DNA of 64,000 nt from Candidatus Zixiibacteriota bacterium. Lineage in GTDB: Bacteria > Zixibacteria > MSB-5A5 > GN15 > FEB-12. Under the pieces are notes generated by a model. The model did no database searches. It saw only the letters and a list, made by a program, of their open reading frames with translations, and was not told where the DNA came from. The stretch spans positions 248,001 through 312,000 of the forward strand of contig DAOSXA010000001.1 in NCBI GenBank assembly GCA_035380245.1. The letters are read 5' to 3'. Both the position numbers and the translations under genes were made by a program. How positions within the stretch are numbered: position 1 is the first letter of the stretch; each line of letters opens with the position of its first letter. Shown piece after piece: positions 8,803 to 16,034 of this stretch.

Positions 8803-11427
8803 ATCAAGACCGCCGATATAAGACACGCTTTTCTGGATTATTTCCGGAAACACGACCATAAAATCGTTCCCTCTTCCCCGGTGATTCCATTCGAGGATCC
8901 CACCCTGCTTTTCACCAACGCCGGTATGAATCAGTTCAAGGACGTGTTCACCGGCAAACGGAAGGTCGACTACCGCCGAGCTGCCTCGACGCAAAAATGT
9001 ATCCGCGCCGGCGGCAAACACAACGATCTAGACAATGTAGGCTTCACCGCCCGCCATCACACTTTCTTTGAAATGCTGGGTAATTTCAGTTTCGGCGATT
9101 ATTTCAAGGAAGAAGCGATCAGTATGGCCTGGGAATGGCTCACCAAAACGGCCAAATTGCCGGTGGATCGCCTTTATGCGACCGTTTACGAAACCGACGA
9201 CGACGCCTTCGAGCTTTGGGGCAAAATAGCCCCGGAGCTGAAGAACGGCCGGATTCTTCGTTTCGGCAAAAAAGACAACTACTGGTCGATGGGCAACGTC
9301 GGTCCCTGCGGTCCGTGCAGCGAGATACATATCGACCGGGGTGAAAAATACGGTACCGGTCCGGAGGATATAGTCAACGGTGAAACCGACCGCTTCGTTG
9401 AAATATGGAACCTCGTTTTTATGCAGTTCGATCAGCTTCCGGATGGGCAGGTGGTTGATCTGCCCAAACCCTCGGTTGACACTGGTATGGGTTTGGAACG
9501 AATTGCTTCGGTGCTCCAGGGCACCGACACGGTGTTTCAGATCGACCTGTTCCAGAGCCTGATCAACGCCATTTCGGATATGTCCGGTTCGTCTTACAAA
9601 GATTCCGTGTTTTCGCACAACGTGATCGCCGACCATATCCGGGCGCTGACCTTTGCCATCGCCGACGGCGCCGGTATCTCCAACGAAGGCCAGGGGTACG
9701 TTTTGCGCCGAATTTTGCGCCGCGCCGCCCGCCACGGCCGACTGATCGGTCTTGAGGAGCCATTCCTTTATCGCCTCGTGCCGGTCCTGGTGAATGAAAT
9801 GGGTGAAGCTTTTCCGGAGATCAAAGAAAAGCAGACACATATCGAGAGCATCGTTAAAACCGAGGAAGAATCATTCGCCCGCACGCTGGCCACCGGTTTG
9901 GAGTTATTCGATCGAGTAGCGACCAGGGTCAAAGCTGATGGCGGCCGGATCGTTCCGGGAGATGAGGTGTTTCGCTTGTACGACACCTATGGTTTCCCCT
10001 ATGACCTGACTGAAATTATGGCTTCGGAACAGGGTCTTACGCTGGACCGCGACGGTTTTGAAAAGGCGATGGAGCAGCAGAAAGAACAATCGCGCGCAGG
10101 ATCATCTTTCGAAGTCGGTGGCGACCAAAAGCTCCGTAAGCTGGTGGAAGCGCTTCAGGCCGATGGTCTCGATAACAAACCGAATACAGAATTCATGCGC
10201 GGTGAATTGAATCTCAAGGCTAAATTGATAGCGGGCAATGTCAGCGATCTCGGCCATGCCGCGCTGGTGCTCGATCGCTCCCCGTTTTACGTCGAGTCGG
10301 GTGGACAAATCAGCGACACCGGCTGTATAAATGGCCCCGGCTGGGAATTTGAAGTATCCGGATTGTACAATCATCAGGAGCACACCGTTCACATCGGACG
10401 GGTAAAGATCGGGCGGGTCGATGATTTCCAGCTCGGGCAGGAAGTCACCGCCGAGGTGGACGAAGCCCGTCGTTGGGATATCATGCGCAATCATACGGCC
10501 ACCCACCTCACTCACGCCGCTTTGCGCCAGGTGCTGGGTCAGCATATCAAGCAGTCCGGATCGTACGTGGGACCGGATCGCCTTCGTTTCGACTTCTCGC
10601 ATCATCAACCGCTGACGGCCGAACAGATCGAAGAGGTCGAGCGACTGGTCAACGAGGAGATTCTGGCCGGCACTCCGGTCAAAACGGACATTATGGATAT
10701 TGACCAGGCCAAAAAGACCGGCGCTATGGCTCTATTCGGCGAAAAATACGGTGACAAGGTACGCGTAGTCTCGGTGGAGGGCTTCTCCAGGGAGTTATGC
10801 GGCGGCACCCATGTCGAGAATGTGAGTCAGATCGGTCCGATGTTTATCACGGTCGAGACCGGCATCGCCTCGGGGGTTCGTCGACTCGAAGCGATCACCG
10901 GACGTGAGGCGATTAAGTACATGCTGGAAACGAAACGATTCCGACGCGAGGTGGCGGGAGTGGTTAACCGCCCCGAGATAGAAGCGCTCGACGGTGTAAA
11001 GCAGTTGCGCGAAACCAATCAGACGCTCAATAAAGAGATCAAGAAGGTCAAAGCGGAGATGTTCTCCGGCGGCGGCAAAACAGTCGGCCAGGAACGGACC
11101 AAAGGAGCTTTGACCGTTTCGTTCAACGATTTCGGCGAAACCGATCGTGATACGATGGCCAGTTGGGCCGATGCCCAGAAGGAAGCATCCAAGGCGATCG
11201 TAGCACTGGCAATCGGTTCGGTAAACGGCAAAACAACCGCTCTCGTGGCCGCTTCCGGTTCGGCCGTCAAGGAGCAAAAAATCCACGCCGGGAATCTGGC
11301 CAAAGAACTGTTTTCGGCTTTTGGCGGACGCGGCGGCGGCAAACCGAATTTCGCCCAGGGTAGCGTCGCCGACGGCACACAATTGATTAGTATGGTAGAG
11401 AAACTAGAGGAGCTCCTGCCGGATTAG
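8803..11427 (+). CDS. alaS: Alanine--tRNA ligase, probable AUC start
   Basis: Charges tRNA-Ala. The product shows, in order, the class II catalytic core (motif 1 region DPTLLFTNAGMNQFKDVF; then AGGKHNDLDNVGFTARHHTF; motif 3 region DTGMGLERIASVLQG), the helical tRNA-recognition domain, the editing domain with the zinc-binding HxxxH (NHTATHLTHAAL) and CGGTHV, and a C-terminal domain ending GGRGGGKPNFAQG. Homology begins at KTADIRHAFLDYF. The only start with a well-placed ribosome site (AGGA at 8791-8794, 8 bases away) is ATC at 8803. Upstream in-frame ATG (8743) and TTG (8764) lie inside recX, have no visible ribosome site, and would add 13-20 atypical residues. Length from 8803 is 874 residues, normal for AlaRS. 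Confidence 0.95.
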   Translation: MKTADIRHAFLDYFRKHDHKIVPSSPVIPFEDPTLLFTNAGMNQFKDVFTGKRKVDYRRAASTQKCIRAGGKHNDLDNVGFTARHHTFFEMLGNFSFGDYFKEEAISMAWEWLTKTAKLPVDRLYATVYETDDDAFELWGKIAPELKNGRILRFGKKDNYWSMGNVGPCGPCSEIHIDRGEKYGTGPEDIVNGETDRFVEIWNLVFMQFDQLPDGQVVDLPKPSVDTGMGLERIASVLQGTDTVFQIDLFQSLINAISDMSGSSYKDSVFSHNVIADHIRALTFAIADGAGISNEGQGYVLRRILRRAARHGRLIGLEEPFLYRLVPVLVNEMGEAFPEIKEKQTHIESIVKTEEESFARTLATGLELFDRVATRVKADGGRIVPGDEVFRLYDTYGFPYDLTEIMASEQGLTLDRDGFEKAMEQQKEQSRAGSSFEVGGDQKLRKLVEALQADGLDNKPNTEFMRGELNLKAKLIAGNVSDLGHAALVLDRSPFYVESGGQISDTGCINGPGWEFEVSGLYNHQEHTVHIGRVKIGRVDDFQLGQEVTAEVDEARRWDIMRNHTATHLTHAALRQVLGQHIKQSGSYVGPDRLRFDFSHHQPLTAEQIEEVERLVNEEILAGTPVKTDIMDIDQAKKTGAMALFGEKYGDKVRVVSVEGFSRELCGGTHVENVSQIGPMFITVETGIASGVRRLEAITGREAIKYMLETKRFRREVAGVVNRPEIEALDGVKQLRETNQTLNKEIKKVKAEMFSGGGKTVGQERTKGALTVSFNDFGETDRDTMASWADAQKEASKAIVALAIGSVNGKTTALVAASGSAVKEQKIHAGNLAKELFSAFGGRGGGKPNFAQGSVADGTQLISMVEKLEELLPD

Positions 11428-11439
11428 TCTGACCAGCCG

Positions 11440-11567
11440 CCCGCTATGCGAGATTTGTGCTCTCAGTCGCGCAGTCGGGAGGCTGATCTCCCCGACCTTA
11501 GACAACCTGCCGTGAGCCGGCAACAGTCCCGGGTCGTGCGGGACGGGAAAGCGAAGAGGGGGATTTT
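11440..11567 (+). promoter_or_regulatory. Leader of the GGGPS gene with a motif shared by the cupin leader
   Basis: The 140-base gap after alaS contains CCCGCTATGCGAG (11440-11452) and CAGTCGGGA (11472-11480), followed by TGA at the same distance as in the leader of the cupin gene (49746, 49778). Several short stems are possible, such as GTCGGGAG with CTCCCCGAC. The ribosome site AGAGGGGG precedes the ATG. The region may be a structured leader or a decayed intergenic repeat; I cannot decide from two copies. Confidence 0.35.
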
Positions 11568-12335
11568 ATGAACAACGGGAAAACATACGAGGCTTTGATT
11601 GAGCGCAGCCGTACTCGCGGTGGGGGTTTTCTACTCCTGATTGATCCGGACCGGATTCCCGAACAGGTTTATCTCGGTCTGGCCGAGCAAGCCGCCGACT
11701 GCGGAGTCGATGCCCTCCTCGTAGGCACCTCGTTCATGCTCGACACCAATTTCCCTTTGGCGGTAAAAGCAATTAAAGAACGATGCGATATCCCGGTGAT
11801 CATTTTCCCCGGTTCATATGCCCAGATTAACCCGTACGCCGATGCGCTTCTGTTCACTTCGCTGATCTCCGGTCGCAATCCGGTCTACCTGATCGAGGAA
11901 CAGGTCAAAGGCGCTCCGCTGGCAAAGCGTTGCGGGATTGAGACTATTCCGACCGGCTACATGCTGATAGAATCCGGTCCGTTAACCTCGGTCCAGTATA
12001 TTTCCGGCACGCTGCCGATCCCGCGCTCCAAACCGGATATCGCCTGCGCCCATGCCCTGGCGGCTCAATATCTCGGGATGAAACTGGTTTATCTGGAAGC
12101 CGGATCCGGCGCCAAAGAATCGGTCCCGCTCGAAATGGTCCGACAGGTCAGTCGGTTTATCGAGATTCCGACCATCGTCGGCGGCGGTCTCCGCACCGCC
12201 GAGGACTGCGCGCGAACTATCGAGGCCGGAGCTTCGTTCGTGGTTGTAGGAACCGGGATTGAACAGGACCCCCAAAATGTGTATTTGCGTGAGTTGACCG
12301 ATGCGACTCACCAGAAGGAGACATCTTCGGTTTGA
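11568..12335 (+). CDS. Geranylgeranylglyceryl phosphate synthase family protein (PcrB/GGGPS)
   Basis: TIM-barrel prenyltransferase family that joins a polyprenyl diphosphate to glycerol-1-phosphate, the first committed step of archaeal-type ether lipid synthesis; PcrB is the bacterial relative. The 255-residue product shows LLIDPDRIP near residue 25, GVDALLVGTSF, VIIFPGSYAQINPYADALLF, YLEAGSGAKESVP and TIVGGGLRTAEDC with VVVGTGIE at the end, the phosphate-binding loops of the family. The insertion-rich middle and length look more like the larger GGGPS forms of Bacteroidetes and archaea than Bacillus PcrB. It begins 140 bases after alaS and overlaps gmhA, so it sits in an envelope-biosynthesis run. 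Chain length and lipid product cannot be read from the sequence. Confidence 0.88.
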   Translation: MNNGKTYEALIERSRTRGGGFLLLIDPDRIPEQVYLGLAEQAADCGVDALLVGTSFMLDTNFPLAVKAIKERCDIPVIIFPGSYAQINPYADALLFTSLISGRNPVYLIEEQVKGAPLAKRCGIETIPTGYMLIESGPLTSVQYISGTLPIPRSKPDIACAHALAAQYLGMKLVYLEAGSGAKESVPLEMVRQVSRFIEIPTIVGGGLRTAEDCARTIEAGASFVVVGTGIEQDPQNVYLRELTDATHQKETSSV

Positions 12336-12922
12336 AATCAGATGAGTTCATATCAAAGCTGAGACGTCAGGCGGACGAGACCTCAGAACTTCGCCGAACC
12401 TGGATCGAAGAAATCGGTCCGCGAGTGCATGACCTGGCCGCAGTGACAGCCGGAGTGATCGGCAGCGGCGGCAAACTCCTCATCGCAGGCAACGGCGGCT
12501 CGGCTTCCGATGCCTCGCATTTTGCGGCGGAGATGGTCGTGCGCCTGACCGCCGACCGCAACCGTCAGGCTCTGCCGGCGATAGCCCTGGGCATGGACCC
12601 CTCGGTGGTAACAGCGGCCTCGAACGATTTCGGCTTCGAGAACATGTTCGCACGGCAAACCGAAGCTCTCGGCAATAAAGGTGACTTGTTGCTGGTTATT
12701 TCCACTTCGGGCAACTCGGCCAACCTGCTCAAGGCGGTGACGGTTGCTCGCGAGAAAGGCATACTCACGGCGGGGTTGCTGGGCGGCAACGGCGGCCGAC
12801 TGGCGGAAACGGTCGACCGCAGCATTATTATCCCGCACACCTCGACTCAACGCATTCAGGAAGAGCATATCTTCATTATCCATACTCTGGTTGAAACCAT
12901 AGAAGCCGATTTATTTGGATGA
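12332..12922 (+). CDS. gmhA: D-sedoheptulose 7-phosphate isomerase (GmhA-type SIS protein)
   Basis: SIS-domain sugar isomerase; GmhA converts sedoheptulose-7-phosphate to heptose-7-phosphate for lipopolysaccharide inner core or S-layer heptose. The 196 residues carry the family signature: KLLIAGNGGSASDASHFAAE for the phosphate loop, LLLVISTSGNSANLLKAV, and QEEHIFIIHTLVETIE with the conserved acidic and His residues near the C-terminus. The start is TTG at 12332, overlapping the upstream stop codon (TTGA); an AAGGAG ribosome site lies about ten bases before it. Neighbours (GGGPS-like, O-antigen ligase-like) support an envelope role. A related SIS protein such as DiaA is the less likely alternative. 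Confidence 0.85.
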   Translation: MKSDEFISKLRRQADETSELRRTWIEEIGPRVHDLAAVTAGVIGSGGKLLIAGNGGSASDASHFAAEMVVRLTADRNRQALPAIALGMDPSVVTAASNDFGFENMFARQTEALGNKGDLLLVISTSGNSANLLKAVTVAREKGILTAGLLGGNGGRLAETVDRSIIIPHTSTQRIQEEHIFIIHTLVETIEADLFG

Positions 12923-14184
12923 ACCACACTGAGGCACAAGGCCTCACGAGGGCCCTCGCGTTCACCTTTTTGGTCTTCGTTGTCGGGTCAACTTTCTCCA
13001 TTGCCCTGGCGCAGATAGCGCTGGGGGTATCGCTACTGCTGTTCCTGATCGTGATGATCCGCGATCGTTCAAATCCGTTTGCCGGGGAGTTGAAAAACAT
13101 CTATTGGCTGATCGGAGCGCTGCTCGCCTGGTATATCATCGCCGCGATGGTCGGGGGCACACCGCTGAAATCGCTTAACACGATGCGTGAGGCCTGGCTT
13201 TTTTGCGTAATTCCGATCGGCGCGGCAGTTATGCAGCGACCGGATTATCAGCGGCTTCTCTTGCGATGTTTCGTACTGGCGGTGCTGGTAATAAGTATTT
13301 ATGGAATCCTGCAGTATGTATTCGGTTTGAACTGGTTCAAATCGACACCGCTTCAGGAGGCGCCCGGATTCGGTTTCAAAGTGCGCGGGAATTTTACGCA
13401 CCGGCTGACATTCGGGAATTATTACGGCACTGCGGCTGCTTTTCTGCTTGGACTGGGATTACTACCGGGGAACAATCTCGACCGTCGACACCGTTTTCTG
13501 ATTCTCCTGACCGCCGGACTGGCGGCGCTGGCAACGGTGCTGACTTTCTCGCGTACAGTCGCGGCCGGCATGGTTATCGTGGCCGTGCTGGCGGGCTTGC
13601 TGACCCGAAAACGAGCGGCAATTGCCCTGATCAGCATCGTGGCGGCAGTCGGACTGGCCGCCTGGCTGGCAATCCCGGGACTTTCCAACCGTTTCGTTGG
13701 GGATTCGACCCGTGATCTGAGCACCGATTATGAAGGCAGCCGTTTATTCGTCTGGTCCAACACTGCAAGTATTATTTCCGACAATCCGATCTTTGGAGTC
13801 GGCCCGGGTAATTTTCCGGAAGAATACGCTGCCCGGCTACGGCCTGATATTCCGGAGTATCGTAAGTTACCCCACGCTCATAACGATCTCCTCGATGTCG
13901 CCGCCCAAACCGGCATACCGGGGGCGTTGTTGTTCGCGGCGCTCTGGCTGACGGTTTTATGGCGGCAGTTCCGCAATTTCCGGCAGGGGATCAATCCCAC
14001 GGCACAGCGACTGGCGCTGGCCGGGCTGCTTGGATCGCTTTTATTTCTGATAAGTTCCGCCACCGAGGCTACTTTTTCCGATGAAGAAGTCCGCCAGTTG
14101 CTGATGTTTCTATGGGCGACGGGCCTCCCGATCTGGTATAAGAATGAGACCGACGGGTTGAACGTGATCCGTGAAACTTCTTGA
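12919..14184 (+). CDS. O-antigen ligase / polymerase family membrane protein
   Basis: A 421-residue membrane protein with about eleven hydrophobic helices and a large extracytoplasmic loop at residues about 300-340 (GVGPGNFPEEYAARLRP, then HAHNDLLDVAAQTGIPGALL). The GxGxGNF and H-x-H-N-x-x-L pattern in that loop is typical of the Wzy_C superfamily that contains O-antigen ligase WaaL and polymerases. It would join or polymerise surface glycans on the periplasmic side. It overlaps gmhA by 4 bases. Ligase and polymerase cannot be told apart by sequence alone. Confidence 0.82.
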   Translation: MNHTEAQGLTRALAFTFLVFVVGSTFSIALAQIALGVSLLLFLIVMIRDRSNPFAGELKNIYWLIGALLAWYIIAAMVGGTPLKSLNTMREAWLFCVIPIGAAVMQRPDYQRLLLRCFVLAVLVISIYGILQYVFGLNWFKSTPLQEAPGFGFKVRGNFTHRLTFGNYYGTAAAFLLGLGLLPGNNLDRRHRFLILLTAGLAALATVLTFSRTVAAGMVIVAVLAGLLTRKRAAIALISIVAAVGLAAWLAIPGLSNRFVGDSTRDLSTDYEGSRLFVWSNTASIISDNPIFGVGPGNFPEEYAARLRPDIPEYRKLPHAHNDLLDVAAQTGIPGALLFAALWLTVLWRQFRNFRQGINPTAQRLALAGLLGSLLFLISSATEATFSDEEVRQLLMFLWATGLPIWYKNETDGLNVIRETS

Positions 14185-14219
14185 CAGATAACGTTGGATC
14201 GCTTTTTTACAGGCGTATT

Positions 14220-14471
14220 ATGGCAGTTAAAGCAAAGAAACAAGATAGCTCCACCGAAGAAGTGGAATGGCCGTTCGGGAAGAAGAATTATATTCTCTTC
14301 GGTGCGGCTCTGGTCGTTATCGTAATCGGCTATATTCTCCTGGGCCAGGGTTCCATGACCCTCTCCCCGGTTTTGCTGACACTCGGTTATTGTGTACTCA
14401 TTCCGGCCGCGATTCTCTGGAAGAATGAATCAGAGGAAATTGCGGAAGAGACGCCGACCGATATCGAATAA
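14220..14471 (+). CDS. Small two-helix membrane protein, DUF3098-like
   Basis: An 83-residue protein: charged N-terminus (AVKAKKQDSSTEEVEW), then PFGKKNYILFGAALVVIVIG, and a second helix in LTLGYCVLIPAAILWK, ending in an acidic tail. This resembles DUF3098 proteins of Bacteroidetes, assigned from memory. A TTG at 14181 would add 13 residues without a ribosome site, so ATG 14220 is preferred. It is the last gene of the recX-alaS run and is followed by two tandem terminators. Confidence 0.65.
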   Translation: MAVKAKKQDSSTEEVEWPFGKKNYILFGAALVVIVIGYILLGQGSMTLSPVLLTLGYCVLIPAAILWKNESEEIAEETPTDIE

Positions 14472-14493
14472 CTTCTTACGGTAAAATATATCG

Positions 14494-14522
14494 AGCCGCC
14501 GGTGTGATCCGTGCGGCTTTTT
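14494..14522 (+). terminator. Terminator, first of a tandem pair
   Basis: AGCCGC / GCGGCT stem (14494-14499, 14513-14518) with a short T run, 22 bases after the stop codon of the small membrane protein. Confidence 0.6.
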
Positions 14523-14535
14523 GTGATAGCTAATG

Positions 14536-14561
14536 GCCCGGACAAGCAACCGGGCTTTTTT
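14536..14561 (+). terminator. Terminator, second of a tandem pair
   Basis: GCCCGG / CCGGGC stem (14536-14541, 14550-14555) with an 8-nt loop and six T. It isolates the recX-to-membrane-protein run from the glycosyltransferase that follows. Confidence 0.8.
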
Positions 14562-14625
14562 CATTTCGTTTACTTCCCGCCGATCTTATCTTCGTTACGA
14601 ACGATGCCTGACGGCAGAATTAATT

Positions 14626-15768
14626 ATGACAGAGATTAAAACGAACAAACCCGGACTGGCTTTTCTTTGCGACACCCATTCCTGGGGCGGGCTGGAAATG
14701 AATGTTCTCCGCCTGGCGCGGTGGCTGGCCGAGCGCGGATGGCCGACAGCCATCTACGGCGATCCGAAATCCCCGCTTGGGATCACCGCCCGGGATGTCG
14801 GGTTGCCGGTTGTGAGACCGCATAAAATCGGCGGATTGGCCGGTGCCTATTTCAAGGCGCGTTGGCTGATAGGGCGTGCCAGGAGAGATAAAATAGGCTG
14901 GCTCATTTCCAACCTGAGTCGAGATCGACTTACCGTGGCGCTGGCCCGGAGACTCTGTAGTGATTCATTCCGGTTGATGAATCTCCAGCACATGCATCTC
15001 GGAGCCAACAAACGCGATCCGATTCACAACTGGCAATATCGCAGCTTCGATGCCTGGATCGCCCCTTTACCGATGTTCAAAAAGCGCGTCGCGGCGGCCA
15101 CGGTGATCCCGCCCGAGCGCATTCATGTGATTCCCTACGGCATCGTTCAGGAACCGTTCGTGGAGAATCTTCCGGATCGAATCGAAGCCCGCGTTCGTCT
15201 CAAGCTACCGACTGAGGGAATCGTGATCGGCAACATCGGGCGACTCGACCCCAAGAAAGGACAGGATACGTTAATCGAAGCCGTAGCCGGATTGCATCGT
15301 TCCGGTCTGTCGGTCCACGTACTTCTGGTGGGAGATCGCACCGCCGGTGAGGCACAGGAATACGAACAGAAGCTGAATGCGATGATCGAGCGACTGGGCC
15401 TTAACGGTTTCGTACATCAACGACCGTTCATGGCAGACGTCGAGACCGCCTATGCCGCTCTCGATATATTCGTACTGACCTCACATTCGGAAACGTTCGG
15501 CATGGTGACGGTCGAAGCGATGGCCTCGGGGCGCGCCGTGGTCGCCACTGCCGAAGGGGGCACGGTGGAAATCGTTACCGACGGCAAAACCGGTCGACTG
15601 TTTCCACCCCAATCAGCGTCTGCCCTGGAGAACTGCCTGCGAGAGTTGATTGAACATCCCGAAGAGCGTGAAAGATTGGCTCGTTCTGCCCGGGAAGAAG
15701 CTATGGCACGATTCGACCACCGCCTTCAGGTGGCCGCAATGGAACGCGTACTTTTGAAGCCGCTGTAG
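14626..15768 (+). CDS. GT4-type glycosyltransferase
   Basis: A cytoplasmic glycosyltransferase of the GT-B fold, family 4, about 380 residues. It probably adds a sugar from a nucleotide-sugar donor to a surface glycan. The C-terminal domain shows GNIGRLDPKKGQDTLIEAV, the donor-site E-x7-E motif (SETFGMVTVEAMA) and GGTVEIVTDGKTGRLFPP. The N-terminus has SWGGLEMNVLRLARWLAERG, the usual acceptor-side opening. ATG 14626 is chosen because the longer frame would start inside the upstream terminator hairpin. The donor and acceptor are unknown. It stands alone between two terminators. Confidence 0.9.
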   Translation: MTEIKTNKPGLAFLCDTHSWGGLEMNVLRLARWLAERGWPTAIYGDPKSPLGITARDVGLPVVRPHKIGGLAGAYFKARWLIGRARRDKIGWLISNLSRDRLTVALARRLCSDSFRLMNLQHMHLGANKRDPIHNWQYRSFDAWIAPLPMFKKRVAAATVIPPERIHVIPYGIVQEPFVENLPDRIEARVRLKLPTEGIVIGNIGRLDPKKGQDTLIEAVAGLHRSGLSVHVLLVGDRTAGEAQEYEQKLNAMIERLGLNGFVHQRPFMADVETAYAALDIFVLTSHSETFGMVTVEAMASGRAVVATAEGGTVEIVTDGKTGRLFPPQSASALENCLRELIEHPEERERLARSAREEAMARFDHRLQVAAMERVLLKPL

Positions 15769-15838
15769 GTCGAAACCCCTGTCCGCCGAAAGCGGATCGC
15801 GAAGCGAAGTTTCGACACCTGTTAACGTTTGCAAACTT

Positions 15839-15909
15839 CCCACCCGAGGGGTGGGTCACCTTTGTCCGAAGCTTTCAGATATATCCCACCCGTGGACAGG
15901 CGAGCCACC
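15839..15909. repeat. Two degenerate copies of palindromic repeat family A
   Basis: 15839-15860 (CCCACCCGAGGGGTGGG followed by TCACC) and 15885-15909 (CCCACCCGTGGAC followed by AGGCGAGCCACC) are degenerate versions of the palindrome at 40841-40874. They fill most of the gap between the glycosyltransferase and the terminator at 15976. Confidence 0.6.
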
Positions 15910-15975
15910 AGCGGATCAATGAAAAGATGCAGACACAGGGGCCCACGAGTTAAGCAGAAATCCCTGACGCCACAT

Positions 15976-16007
15976 TGAAAAAGCCCGGGAGCAAGTTCCC
16001 GGGCTTT
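15976..16007 (-). terminator. Terminator of the tmk-to-nucleotidyltransferase operon
   Basis: Perfect 11-bp stem AAAGCCCGGGA / TCCCGGGCTTT with a 6-nt loop. On the minus strand it ends in a five-T run. It lies 28 bases after the stop of the fused nucleotidyltransferase gene and may also act for plus-strand transcription. Confidence 0.85.
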
Positions 16008-16034
16008 ACAGATCGTTATCTCTTCTGCACTCTC

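Noticed and set aside
9028..9840. 270-codon minus-strand frame
   Set aside because: Antisense to the conserved alaS core, no domain.
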